Source of the DNA: Desulfobacteraceae bacterium
GTDB taxonomy: Bacteria; Desulfobacterota; Desulfobacteria; Desulfobacterales; Desulfobacteraceae
Length of the DNA stretch: 55,777 bases
Assembly: GCA_016744295.1 (NCBI GenBank)
Contig: JADGEQ010000044.1
Coordinates: forward strand, 1 to 55,777
Direction: 5' to 3'
The notes under the pieces were generated by a model that was given only the letters and a program-made list of their open reading frames with translations, ran no database searches and was not told the DNA's origin. A program made the translations under genes and the position numbers. This document shows positions 44,748-53,038 of this stretch, piece after piece. Numbering within the stretch: position 1 is the stretch's first letter; every line of letters begins with the position of its first letter.

Positions 44748-44803
44748 GGGACGCAGATGAACACAGATTGATTATCCTAAAAATCTGCTCTAATCTGCGT
44801 CCC
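44748..44803. repeat. 11-bp inverted repeat rich in GCAGAT
   Basis: GGGACGCAGAT (44748-44758) and ATCTGCGTCCC (44793-44803) are perfect complements, 34 bp apart, with related CAGATT and ATCTGC copies between them. Repeats of this kind are dispersed in many bacterial genomes. It lies in the gap after proC and could be a transcription end or a mobile repeat. Confidence 0.65.
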
Positions 44804-44837
44804 CTGTAAAGGTTCTTATTTCATCTGCACTCCTTAC

Positions 44838-45191
44838 TTAAACATCAAGTTCCTTTTTAAGCCAGTCCCTGACATTCCCCTCTACGGCGTACACCCCTTT
44901 ATATTTTCCAATTCCCTGCAAAAATTCGTCCTCAAGGTTTTTGGGCAGTTGAAAATTACCCAATTCTTCGGAATCAAACCCCCGTCTCCGAACCAGCGTC
45001 AGAATTGGTGGGCGCTTCCAGGTATTGATAACAAAGTAGACCGTCTCATTGTTATTATCCCGGGAATTATAATAGGCCTGGGATCTAAGGGGGCCCCATT
45101 CCAGGTGAAGGGCAATGGCCTCTTCCGGTGTCATGTCCCAGTCAACGGAATTTACAAGATCCCAATTCTTTTTTATTTCATGAAGATTCAT
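44838..45191 (-). CDS. DVU0772-like family protein
   Basis: This 117-residue protein resembles the DVU0772-type family of unknown function from sulfate reducers (WDLVNSVDWDMTPEEAIALH, LEWGPLRSQAYYNSRDNNNE). It is soluble. The ATG follows GGAGGAAGT. It is monocistronic. Recognition is from memory of the family and would need a database check. Confidence 0.68.
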   Translation of the reverse strand: MNLHEIKKNWDLVNSVDWDMTPEEAIALHLEWGPLRSQAYYNSRDNNNETVYFVINTWKRPPILTLVRRRGFDSEELGNFQLPKNLEDEFLQGIGKYKGVYAVEGNVRDWLKKELDV

Positions 45192-45350
45192 ACTTCCTCC
45201 ATCTTTTTGGTTTTCTTAGGCAACAAACAATACATCTGCCCTAACTTTAGCAAGTTACGTGCCGAAAACAAAATAGCATTTAATATCAGAATGTTGAAAT
45301 CAAAGAAATGATAAATATTAAAAAAGAGGAAGGAAATGAGACAGAATTGA

Positions 45351-45390
45351 TACCGCCTCCCAGAGACACAAGTGTCTCTGGGAGGCGGTA
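45351..45390. repeat. Perfect 40-nt palindromic hairpin
   Basis: A 19-bp stem (45351-45369 with 45372-45390) with only two unpaired bases lies 9 bp past the rubrerythrin stop. It is GC-rich. No T run follows on either strand. It might end or stabilise the rubrerythrin mRNA, or be a protein-binding palindrome. Confidence 0.85.
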
Positions 45391-45398
45391 ATTATCAT

Positions 45399-45974
45399 CT
45401 AATAATTTTCACACAATAGTTCGAAATACCCCCTGGGTTTCACACAGGCCGGACACTTATCAGGAACATCACGGCCCTTATGGATATATCCGCAGCTAAG
45501 ACAGCGCCAGCTTGTGTCCTCGTCCCGGCAAAAACTTTTACCAGATACGATATTTTCGGCCAGATGCAGGTATAGTTTTTCATGGTGCTTTTCAGCTATA
45601 ATAATGGCGTGGAAGGTATCTACTGCCCGCTGATATCCCTCTTCCTGGGCTGTCTTTGCAAATTTGGCATACATATCGCAGCTGACATACCGCTCAAGTT
45701 CTGCTGCAGACAGCAGGTTGGCATGGGTGTCTTTTATGACCCCCGTGGGAAAAGACCAGTTAATGGGCAATTCTCCTCCATTGAAAAACTTAAAAAACCG
45801 CAGGGCATGTTCAAATTCCTGGTCAGCAGTTTCATCAAATATTTTTGCAATCTGAATAAATCCCTCTTCCCTGGCCTTGTTGGCAAAAAAGTTATACCGG
45901 GTTCTGGCCTGGGCTTCTGCTGCAAAAGAAGTATGAAGATTTATGGCGGTCCTGCTTTCCCTGAAGTTACCCAT
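45399..45974 (-). CDS. rbr: Rubrerythrin
   Basis: Rubrerythrin reduces hydrogen peroxide in anaerobes. This 191-residue protein has a diiron four-helix bundle (SFAAEAQARTRYNFFAN, DQEFEHALRFFKF, IIIAEKHHEKLY) and a C-terminal rubredoxin domain (WRCLSCGYIHKG and CPACVKPRGYF). ATG follows AGAGGGTATCC. It is the last gene on this strand in a redox series with ferredoxin and VTT-flavoprotein genes upstream. Confidence 0.95.
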   Translation of the reverse strand: MGNFRESRTAINLHTSFAAEAQARTRYNFFANKAREEGFIQIAKIFDETADQEFEHALRFFKFFNGGELPINWSFPTGVIKDTHANLLSAAELERYVSCDMYAKFAKTAQEEGYQRAVDTFHAIIIAEKHHEKLYLHLAENIVSGKSFCRDEDTSWRCLSCGYIHKGRDVPDKCPACVKPRGYFELLCENY

Positions 45975-46041
45975 GGATACCCTCTTTATTCGCTTGTTTT
46001 TATTGATTTAATTTTATTCTCTTGTTTTTACTCGCTTTATT

Positions 46042-46233
46042 TTATTCTTCGATGGTAATGGCATCGGCGCCGCATTCAGCTGCTGCCCTTCGAACAACCT
46101 CCTCCAGGTGATCTGGAACAGGATCTATTTGAACGGTTGAAAGAAGCTGATCTTCATCATATTTGAACATCTCGGGACAAAGATCGTTACAATTTCTATC
46201 GCCCATGCACATTTTGCTGATTGTCACTTTCAT
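46042..46233 (-). CDS. Ferredoxin (small single-cluster type)
   Basis: This 63-residue protein has CMGDRNCNDLCPEMF with C9, C15 and C19, and C53 near the end (AAAECGADAI), the four-ligand pattern of a single-cluster ferredoxin (3Fe-4S or 4Fe-4S). The longer frame reaches into the upstream flavoprotein gene, but the ATG at 46233 has AAAGGAGAAAAATCAG before it. It likely supplies electrons to redox partners in this cluster. Confidence 0.85.
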   Translation of the reverse strand: MKVTISKMCMGDRNCNDLCPEMFKYDEDQLLSTVQIDPVPDHLEEVVRRAAAECGADAITIEE

Positions 46234-46273
46234 CTGATTTTTCTCCTTTAAATGGTTGATTAATAAAGCATTT

Positions 46274-48430
46274 CTAATTTCGCATCCAGGTATGAAATTT
46301 TTCCACCCATGCCAACAGTTTTTCCGGGGCATGGCGTTTTTTCCACAGCCCTGCTGCATACTTGTTTGCCTCTGCCATGGTGGGGTAAATATGAATCGTT
46401 CCCAATATTTTATTGAGTCCGATCCCATATTTCATTGCAAGCACAAACTCAGCAATAATATCAGCCCCGTGGTGCCCCACAATGGTAACCCCGAGAATTT
46501 TATCCCTGCCGGGAATGGTCAAAACCTTTACAAATCCATGGGGCTGGGAATCTGCCAGGGCCCGGTCAAGGTCATCCAACTTGTATATAACCATTTCATA
46601 GTCTATCCCCGCAGCTGCAGCCTCCTGCTCGTTGATCCCCACCCTGGCAACCTCAGGATCTGTATAGGTGGCCCAGGGGATCACTGAATAATCCACCCTG
46701 AATTTCTTAAATCTGCCAAACAGGGCATTTACCGCTGCATACCAGGATTCATGGGCTGCTGTGTGGGTAAACTGATATTGCCCGTGGACATCCCCGCAGC
46801 AATAGATATTGGGATAATTGGTTTGCAAGAAACCATTGGTTTCAATGTTCCCCTTAGGTCCCAGGGTCACCCCAAGCGCCTCCAACCCAAACCCTGTGGT
46901 ATTGGGAGTACGCCCAAGCGCCACCAGTATTTCATCAAAGGGAATCAAAACCTCTCGGTTCTGATGCTCACACACAAGCAATTTTTCCTCTCCATTGACC
47001 CGAATCTCCCTGGCGCCATGGTTGAGGCGAAGATCCATTCCCTCGGCACCAAACCTGTCCATGACAATTTTAGCAGTATCAGAATCTTCTTTTTTCATTA
47101 TCCGCGCCCCCCGCTGCACCAGGGTCACCTTTGACCCCAGGCGCAAAAACGCCTGGGCAAGTTCACATCCAATGGGACCTGCCCCCAAAACCACCAGACG
47201 CCTTGGAAGGGTTCTGATATTCCAGATGGTGTCCGAAGTCAGGTACCGAACAGCTTCAATTCCTTTCAAATCCGGGACCATGGGCCTGGCACCGGTGGCC
47301 ACAATGATATTTTGTGCGGTCAATATCTGGTCCCCGGCCACCCCTTTCACCCGGACCTCAAAGGGAGATATAATCGTTGCCCGCCCCTGGATACAGGTGA
47401 CCCCCAGTTGTGAATACCGCTCCACCGAATCATGGGGTGCAATCTTTTTAATAATGGACTGGACCCTCTCCATGACCCTTGCAAAATCAAATGAAATTTT
47501 TGCATCTTCAAGCCCCAGTTGGTTTGCCCGGGCTGCCTGGGATATAAATTTAGCACTGGCAATCAATGCCTTGCTGGGGACACAGCCTGTATTCAAACAA
47601 TCTCCCCCCATCTTGTTTTCCTCAACCAGGGCAACCCGAGCCTTTACTGCAGAAGCAATATAGGAGGAAACCAGCCCTGCAGCACCCGCTCCGATTACAA
47701 CCAAGTTGTAATCAAAGCGCTTGGGTTTAGAATAATTGGTATAGATTTTTTTTAAATTTATCCCTTCCATAATTTTTTTTGAAACAATGGGAAACAGACC
47801 CAGCAGCACAAAGGCAAACAAAATATTGGGGGATAAAATACCGCCCAAAGCGTCAATTTTGGCCAATTGGGTACCGGCATTGATGTAGACAATGGTGCCC
47901 GGAAGCATACCAATCTGGGAAACCAGGTAAAACAGGCCCGTGGAAATAGGGGTCAGACCCATGACCAGATTAATCATAAAAAAAGGAAAAACCGGGACAA
48001 GCCTCAGGGTAAACAGATAAAGCCCCCCTTCCTTTTTTATCCCGGCATTAATGGCAGTGATTTTGGCAGAGAACCTAGCCTGAACCCAGTCCCTGAACAG
48101 ATATCGGGAAAATAAAAATGCCAGGGTGGCCCCAATGGTACTGGCAAAGGAAACAATGAGTACGCCGGTAAAAATACCAAAAACAGCCCCTCCCGCCAGG
48201 GTCAAGACTGCGGCACCCGGCAGTGACATGGCTGTCATGACAATGTATACCACCATGTAGATCCCGATGGTCAATATCTTGTTCGCCTGGTAATAGGCCT
48301 GCAGCCGGTCCAGTTCAATTTTAAGCGTGTCCAAAGAAAAATACCGGTCCAGATCAAATATGAAAAAAAGCCAAATCAAGATCACAATACCCGCTGCCAA
48401 CATGAGTTTATTCCTCAGAGGTTTTTTCAT
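46274..48430 (-). CDS. VTT-domain membrane protein fused to disulfide-type FAD reductase
   Basis: Residues 1-230 form a DedA/TVP38-like VTT membrane domain (AMSLPGAAVLTLAGGAVFGI; FTLRLVPVFPFFMINLVMGL). Residues 240-700 form a pyridine-nucleotide-disulfide oxidoreductase with NLVVIGAGAAGLVSSYIA, the active-site GGDCLNTGCVPSKAL and a second GAGPIGCELAQAF. It resembles mercuric reductase and dihydrolipoamide dehydrogenase without the lipoyl or metal-binding domain. Such fusions occur in many bacteria; the natural substrate is unknown. The start is ATG at 48430 with AAGGAACTTGATC; the frame reaches 48436 at a TTG. Confidence 0.88.
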   Translation of the reverse strand: MKKPLRNKLMLAAGIVILIWLFFIFDLDRYFSLDTLKIELDRLQAYYQANKILTIGIYMVVYIVMTAMSLPGAAVLTLAGGAVFGIFTGVLIVSFASTIGATLAFLFSRYLFRDWVQARFSAKITAINAGIKKEGGLYLFTLRLVPVFPFFMINLVMGLTPISTGLFYLVSQIGMLPGTIVYINAGTQLAKIDALGGILSPNILFAFVLLGLFPIVSKKIMEGINLKKIYTNYSKPKRFDYNLVVIGAGAAGLVSSYIASAVKARVALVEENKMGGDCLNTGCVPSKALIASAKFISQAARANQLGLEDAKISFDFARVMERVQSIIKKIAPHDSVERYSQLGVTCIQGRATIISPFEVRVKGVAGDQILTAQNIIVATGARPMVPDLKGIEAVRYLTSDTIWNIRTLPRRLVVLGAGPIGCELAQAFLRLGSKVTLVQRGARIMKKEDSDTAKIVMDRFGAEGMDLRLNHGAREIRVNGEEKLLVCEHQNREVLIPFDEILVALGRTPNTTGFGLEALGVTLGPKGNIETNGFLQTNYPNIYCCGDVHGQYQFTHTAAHESWYAAVNALFGRFKKFRVDYSVIPWATYTDPEVARVGINEQEAAAAGIDYEMVIYKLDDLDRALADSQPHGFVKVLTIPGRDKILGVTIVGHHGADIIAEFVLAMKYGIGLNKILGTIHIYPTMAEANKYAAGLWKKRHAPEKLLAWVEKFHTWMRN

Positions 48431-48481
48431 GATCAAGTTCCTTTTTTTCGGGCAAACAGGGGTGGGCCCCCGGCACCGGGA

Positions 48482-49603
48482 TTAATTAATTTTCTCAATG
48501 TTTTGGAATCTACGGATAAATTTTCGATCGATATAGTCCTTGATATAAAAGGCCAGCCTGCCGCCAAAAACAAACCTATTTTTCTTTAAAATCCCTATTT
48601 TCCCGCCCAGATTAAAGATCAGCAAATAGTCAGGCCCCGGGTCAAATGGTTCAAGACTTGTACCGTCCAGACTGGCCATGAGATTATGAAACAGCACAGG
48701 ATTTTCCCGAACCGCATAAACCCCCACCTTATCCAGGGGCTGATTTTCAAAATAGATGCAATCTCCGCCGCCAAAAATTTCAGGATATGCAACACTCTGA
48801 AGATATTTATTCACCCGAAGCCCCTTATCAGGGCCCATTGGCAGACCCGAGAGTTCAAACAAAGAGGAAGGGATTACCCCCAGGGCCATGAAGACAAAAT
48901 CGGTATCAAAGATCTCTCCATTTTCCAGGGTAATCTTGTCATTTGTTACATCTTTCACATATCCTTTCTCAATAATTTCGATGCCCCGTTTCCGAAAGAC
49001 AGAAAACACCCGGCATCGGATGGAAGCGGGAAACCGTGCCATAAATTTTTTCCCGGCAAAAATCCGGATCTTTGGCAGATATCCCTTTGCAGCCCTGGCC
49101 AATTGCCAGACATTTCCCGCCACCTCAGCTGCCGAGGGACCGCCCCCCACAATACTTACGGTGCAACCCTTTCCTTTGAATAATATTTTAAGTTTTTCAG
49201 ATGCTTCCATGAGCTTTTCAATGGGTTTGACCGGATAAATATTTCCCCTGTCTTCCGGGACCGATTCCATGGGCACATAACTGCCCGCATTAAAGGAGAG
49301 CACATCATAGGCAAATTGACTGCCGCCCCGGGTAAAAGCCAGTTTTTTTACAGGGTCGATGCGAACCACCCGGTCCTTTACAAAAATCCCCCCCTGTTGG
49401 GTCACCACCTGCTTGGTTGCAAACCGGATCGCTTCCGGCAAATAAGTATTGCCCAGCATTCCCGGTCCCATGCCTGAATAATAGTGATGAAAGGAGGGAG
49501 CAATCACAGTGACCTTGTAGCCTTTTTCAACAAACAAACTGATATTTTCCAGGGTGACCATGTGAGCATGGCCTCCCCCGACAAGCACAAGATGTTTTCT
49601 CAT
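48482..49603 (-). CDS. NDH-2/sulfide-quinone-reductase-like flavoprotein
   Basis: This 373-residue FAD protein starts RKHLVLVGGGHAHMVTLENI, a form seen in the pyridine-nucleotide-disulfide proteins related to the SelD N-terminal extension. It has a second nucleotide motif VSIVGGGPSAAEVAG and VFMALGVIPSS. It lacks the CxxC of SQR-type enzymes in the parts I could read. The substrate could be NADH or a sulfur compound. It lies 43 bp downstream of the rhodanese-ferritin gene. Confidence 0.82.
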   Translation of the reverse strand: MRKHLVLVGGGHAHMVTLENISLFVEKGYKVTVIAPSFHHYYSGMGPGMLGNTYLPEAIRFATKQVVTQQGGIFVKDRVVRIDPVKKLAFTRGGSQFAYDVLSFNAGSYVPMESVPEDRGNIYPVKPIEKLMEASEKLKILFKGKGCTVSIVGGGPSAAEVAGNVWQLARAAKGYLPKIRIFAGKKFMARFPASIRCRVFSVFRKRGIEIIEKGYVKDVTNDKITLENGEIFDTDFVFMALGVIPSSLFELSGLPMGPDKGLRVNKYLQSVAYPEIFGGGDCIYFENQPLDKVGVYAVRENPVLFHNLMASLDGTSLEPFDPGPDYLLIFNLGGKIGILKKNRFVFGGRLAFYIKDYIDRKFIRRFQNIEKIN

Positions 49604-49646
49604 GTTGCGATCTCTCCCAAAAAATCAGAATTACAATTACATGGTA

Positions 49647-50477
49647 TTAAAGTTCGTCCATCAATTTTCCAAGGCTTGCCAGATGACTTTTTTCATCATT
49701 GGCAATGTTGTTGATGATATTTTTGGATTCAGAATCTGTAATGGATACCCCCACCCGCTGGTAAAGATCCAGGGCCTGGGCCTCAATGGACATGGCAAGT
49801 GAAATCACCTCCACTTCAGACCCAAGGTCTGGGCTGAAAAGGTTAAGATACTGATCCGTTGTCAGCCCCCCTTCCATGGCCTTTGTTGCCACCATGGCTT
49901 CAAACTCTTCCCGGGTAACCTGGCCCTTACCCAGCTGATTATAAGCACTTAAAAGGGACAGCTGGTGTTTGACCTCTATCTTTGATAATTGTGAAAACAA
50001 ACGCTTCACCCGGCCGTTTTCCGCTTTTTTTCCCATGGAAATGTAAAAATCCCGGAGTCCCTGCTCAAGGGAATAGGCCACCTTGAGAATATCTTCGGCA
50101 GATTCACTGCCTGTAAACAGATCCATGCCGATCTCCCGGGGGCCCAAAGCTGTTTCGGCCTTCCATCCCTTGATACCGCCGGATACATTATACACCTGCT
50201 TAAACCCTTTACCGGATAACATCTGGGCAGCAACACGGCTGCGTCCGCCAACAGCTCAATACACCAGGACAGGCTTTTGGGGATCAATTTCTCCAAGCCG
50301 GCCTGACAGTTCAGGAAGGGGGATGAGGGTGGCCCCGGGAATATGGCTTTGCCGATATTCATTTGCCTGTCTCACATCCAGAATAACAAGCTCATCCACC
50401 TTGGCCCGGGCAATCATATCCCGGGTCTCTTTAAAATCTATGGAGGTTGCCGGTGTTAAAAACTGCATCCACTTCAT
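49647..50477 (-). CDS. Selenocysteine rhodanese fused to ferritin-like domain (Sec at UGA)
   Basis: The protein spans 276 residues if the in-frame TGA at 50256-50258 is read as selenocysteine. Residues 1-110 form a rhodanese domain (VILDVRQANEYRQSHIPGA), and Sec74 takes the place of the catalytic cysteine (PVLVY-U-AVGGRSRVAAQML). Downstream frame and family match continue without change (VYNVSGGIKGW). Residues 115-276 form a ferritin-like helical domain (DILKVAYSLEQGLRDFYISM; MSIEAQALDLYQRV). A hairpin at 50227-50242 follows the UGA. Read as two genes, both halves would lack the active site, which makes Sec much likelier than a broken gene. ATG follows AAGGAAAATACC. Confidence 0.85.
50227..50242 (-). 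promoter_or_regulatory. Candidate bacterial SECIS of the rhodanese gene
   Basis: GCAGC and GCUGC form a 5-bp stem around CGUGUU, with the loop 18 nt after the UGA at 50256-50258. A G in the second loop position and this spacing fit the bacterial SECIS consensus. Confidence 0.6.
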
Positions 50478-50510
50478 GGTATTTTCCTTTTAATAAAAAG
50501 TTCAACACCC

Positions 50511-50690
50511 TTATCCCAGGGACTTAAATGACTTGGTGCTGGCACCGCAAACCGGGCATTTCCAATCTTCGGGCAATTCTTCAAAATGGGTCCCTTTTTT
50601 GATTTTCCCCTTTCTATCACCCCGATCCGGGTCATAGATACAACCGCAATTTGCCATCTGGCACTGGTACATATCCTTTGGTTCTGCCAT
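50511..50690 (-). CDS. Type II rubredoxin
   Basis: The protein (59 residues from this start) binds one iron through C10-x4-C15 and C45-x2-C48 (MYQCQMANCGCIYDPDRG; WKCPVCGA). The four-residue first spacer, instead of two, is that of type II rubredoxins known from sulfate reducers. The ATG at 50690 follows ATAGGAGAAACAAA. It lies between the Cys-rich gene and the selenoprotein gene, all on one strand. Confidence 0.9.
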   Translation of the reverse strand: MAEPKDMYQCQMANCGCIYDPDRGDRKGKIKKGTHFEELPEDWKCPVCGASTKSFKSLG

Positions 50691-50759
50691 TTTGTTTCTC
50701 CTATCCAAAAAAAGTCCGGGATACACAAGTGTACAAATCATGTATCCCGATTTGTTTCA

Positions 50760-50945
50760 TTACTCTTTGCCGCTCTTGTCATCTTTCTCAACCTTGGCTT
50801 CCATGACCATCATACATTCGTGGCATTCCAATTCTATATTGGGAACATCACCATATTTTTTTTTGAGTTCTTCCTCGGACATTTCTGCTTCACCGCCGCA
50901 GCCACACTGGGGACAGGAAGTGGTAATTCTGTATTTTTTTGCCAT
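50760..50945 (-). CDS. Small cysteine-rich protein
   Basis: This 61-residue protein has CPQCGCGG near the start and CHEC near residue 43, so it may bind zinc or iron. I cannot assign a family. The ATG follows AAAGGAGAGACCC, a strong site. It sits between two rubredoxin-like genes and probably belongs to the same transcript. Confidence 0.75.
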   Translation of the reverse strand: MAKKYRITTSCPQCGCGGEAEMSEEELKKKYGDVPNIELECHECMMVMEAKVEKDDKSGKE

Positions 50946-50960
50946 GGGTCTCTCCTTTGC

Positions 50961-51125
50961 TTATTCTTTTCCGGTTATTCTCGGATCATTGGGTTTACCG
51001 GCACAATCCGGGGTATAGCAGGAATTATCCACAAAGGAACATTCCTTTTTACATGACGGACATTGCTCCGGCGGTGTATCCGCGTCCATATTGTATCCGC
51101 ATTTATCACATATCCAACTAACCAT
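50961..51125 (-). CDS. Rubredoxin-like protein
   Basis: The protein (54 residues from this start) has a rubredoxin-type knuckle CDKCGYNMDADTPPEQCPSC, then two further cysteines (CSF, CYTPDC). The first pair and spacing match the C-terminal rubredoxin domain of rubrerythrin-like proteins. ATG follows AAGGAGGCAAATC. It is first on the minus-strand redox series and divergent from the sensor kinase. Confidence 0.83.
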   Translation of the reverse strand: MVSWICDKCGYNMDADTPPEQCPSCKKECSFVDNSCYTPDCAGKPNDPRITGKE

Positions 51126-51385
51126 GATTTGCCTCCTTCTAATTGTTTTGGGGTTCACCTGTTCTATAAAGCATATGTACGAATATACTATTTTGCTTAT
51201 ATGCTATTTTACTATGTTTACTATACTTGTATACATTCAATAATCATGCCATATCGCCCTATATAAATTTTCATATTGACATTTTCTGGGTTTCCTGGAT
51301 GATGACCCAGGTTAAACGCATATCAAGCACTGACTGGAAAGTAATTCCCAAAAAATACAATTTGGGTTGTAATAGGGCTCTATAA
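51126..51385. other. Divergent control region with CTAT repeats
   Basis: This AT-rich gap holds four short copies: CTATTTT (51188, 51204), CTATGTTT (51212) and CTATACTT (51221). A dyad CTGGGT/ACCCAG lies around 51289-51313. They could be binding sites for the regulator encoded at 53039. No definite promoter boxes were chosen. Confidence 0.4.
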
Positions 51386-53035
51386 ATGAAGAACAAACAG
51401 TATTACCATCACAATAGCACAAATCCCATATCTGGCAACCCCAATTACTCTTTGAAAAAAAAATTTGTTTTTGGGGTAATTGTCATCATCGTCCCGGTAC
51501 TTGGCCTGCTATTTTCCTGGCTTTCTCTTCAACTGCACAACCAGGCAAAGGAAGAAACCCTGGAAAATGCCCGGGTGGTGACAGACCAGATCATCCTGAC
51601 CCGCCAATGGATCACCGACTGTATGGGTGGTGTGTTCATAAACACAAAAAGTCCTGGTGCACGGAATGTCACCTATGCCACAAAGGACCAAATTATTACG
51701 GATCATGGTACCTACCAGATGTTCACCCCCTCCATGGTAACTAAAAAACTGTCCCAGTATTCAGTCCAGGAAAAATCCTACCATTTCCGACTGTCAAGCC
51801 TGAATCCCCTGAACACGGCAAACAGCCCGGATTCCTTTGAAAAACAGGCCCTGAACAGTTTCAACCAAACACCTTTCAACAAAACCCATGGAGCAGAGTT
51901 TTACCGGTTTACAGAAGATGTCATGGATTATATGGTTCCCCTTTACAAAACCCGGGGATGTGTCAAATGCCACACCAATAAAACCATCGAAAAAGCCAAT
52001 ATCATTGGAGGGTTAAGGGTAAGCGTTCCCTATAAGGCCGTTAGGGAAACATTTAAAAAAAACCTGTTGATCCTTGGGGGAGCCGGGATAAGCATCACCC
52101 TTTTAACCATCATTGTTTTAATTTTCTTCATCCACACCCTTGTCCTGAAGCCATTGAATGAACTGAAAGAAAAAAGCCGACAACTTTCCAAGGGCAATCT
52201 CAATTCACGGGTCAGCCTCAAAACCAACGACGAGTTGGAGCGCCTGGGCGACAGCTTCAACCTCATGGCCCAAAGCCTGATGCAAAACCGGGACAGCCTG
52301 GAAGAAAAAGTGGCAAAAGCCACAAAAGATCTTGCACAGGCCAACCAGGAACTCTTAAAACTGGACAAGCTTAAATCCAATTTTCTTACCAACATGTCCC
52401 ATGAGCTTCGCACGCCGTTGACAGCTGTTAAGGGCAGCATCCATTACCTGGAACGGACAGTGAAAAACAAGGAGGCCCTTGACTATATCCACATCATCGA
52501 AAAAAACATATCCCGGCTGACCCGTTTGATTGCCAATCTATTTGATTTTACCAAGTTGGAAGCCGGGAGAATAGACTGGGAATTTGAAAAAGAGGATATC
52601 TCACAACTGATCACCGAGGTGATCGAAATCATGGGCCCCATTGCAAAGGCCAGGAGAGTCTCCCTTGAATTTGATAATCCCGGCCCCCTCCATGCCATCA
52701 TTGACCTGGAAAGAATGGAACAAGTATTGGTAAATCTTCTGGACAACGCCATCAAATTTTCAAAGCAGAACACAGGGGTCCGGCTGGGGATCACAGACCG
52801 ATACAGCCACATTGAAATTCATGTCAAAGACCAGGGTCCGGGAATTAACAAAGAAAATCTTGAAACTGTTTTTGAAAAATTCTACACTGTTGACACCCTG
52901 TCGAAAAACAGTAAAAAAGGAGCTGGCATGGGGCTGGCCATTGCCAAGGCCATCATAACCGCCCACAAGGGAGAAATTTCAGTGGAAAGCAAAAAAGACA
53001 CCACAACTTTCATTGTCTCATTGCCCAAAGGATAA
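51386..53035 (+). CDS. Sensor histidine kinase with DUF3365 haem-motif domain
   Basis: This 549-residue kinase has TM1 near residues 27-47 and a periplasmic DUF3365 domain with a CxxCH haem motif (C192-V-K-C-H196 in RGCVKCHTN). A second TM near 225-245, a HAMP region (LKPLNELKEKSRQLSKGN), HisKA with H339 (NMSHELRTPLTAVKG) and a HATPase (VLVNLLDNAIKFS; GAGMGLAIAKAI) follow. The haem suggests sensing of oxygen, NO or redox state. It is followed after 3 bp by a response regulator. Confidence 0.93.
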   Translation: MKNKQYYHHNSTNPISGNPNYSLKKKFVFGVIVIIVPVLGLLFSWLSLQLHNQAKEETLENARVVTDQIILTRQWITDCMGGVFINTKSPGARNVTYATKDQIITDHGTYQMFTPSMVTKKLSQYSVQEKSYHFRLSSLNPLNTANSPDSFEKQALNSFNQTPFNKTHGAEFYRFTEDVMDYMVPLYKTRGCVKCHTNKTIEKANIIGGLRVSVPYKAVRETFKKNLLILGGAGISITLLTIIVLIFFIHTLVLKPLNELKEKSRQLSKGNLNSRVSLKTNDELERLGDSFNLMAQSLMQNRDSLEEKVAKATKDLAQANQELLKLDKLKSNFLTNMSHELRTPLTAVKGSIHYLERTVKNKEALDYIHIIEKNISRLTRLIANLFDFTKLEAGRIDWEFEKEDISQLITEVIEIMGPIAKARRVSLEFDNPGPLHAIIDLERMEQVLVNLLDNAIKFSKQNTGVRLGITDRYSHIEIHVKDQGPGINKENLETVFEKFYTVDTLSKNSKKGAGMGLAIAKAIITAHKGEISVESKKDTTTFIVSLPKG

Positions 53036-53038
53036 AAG

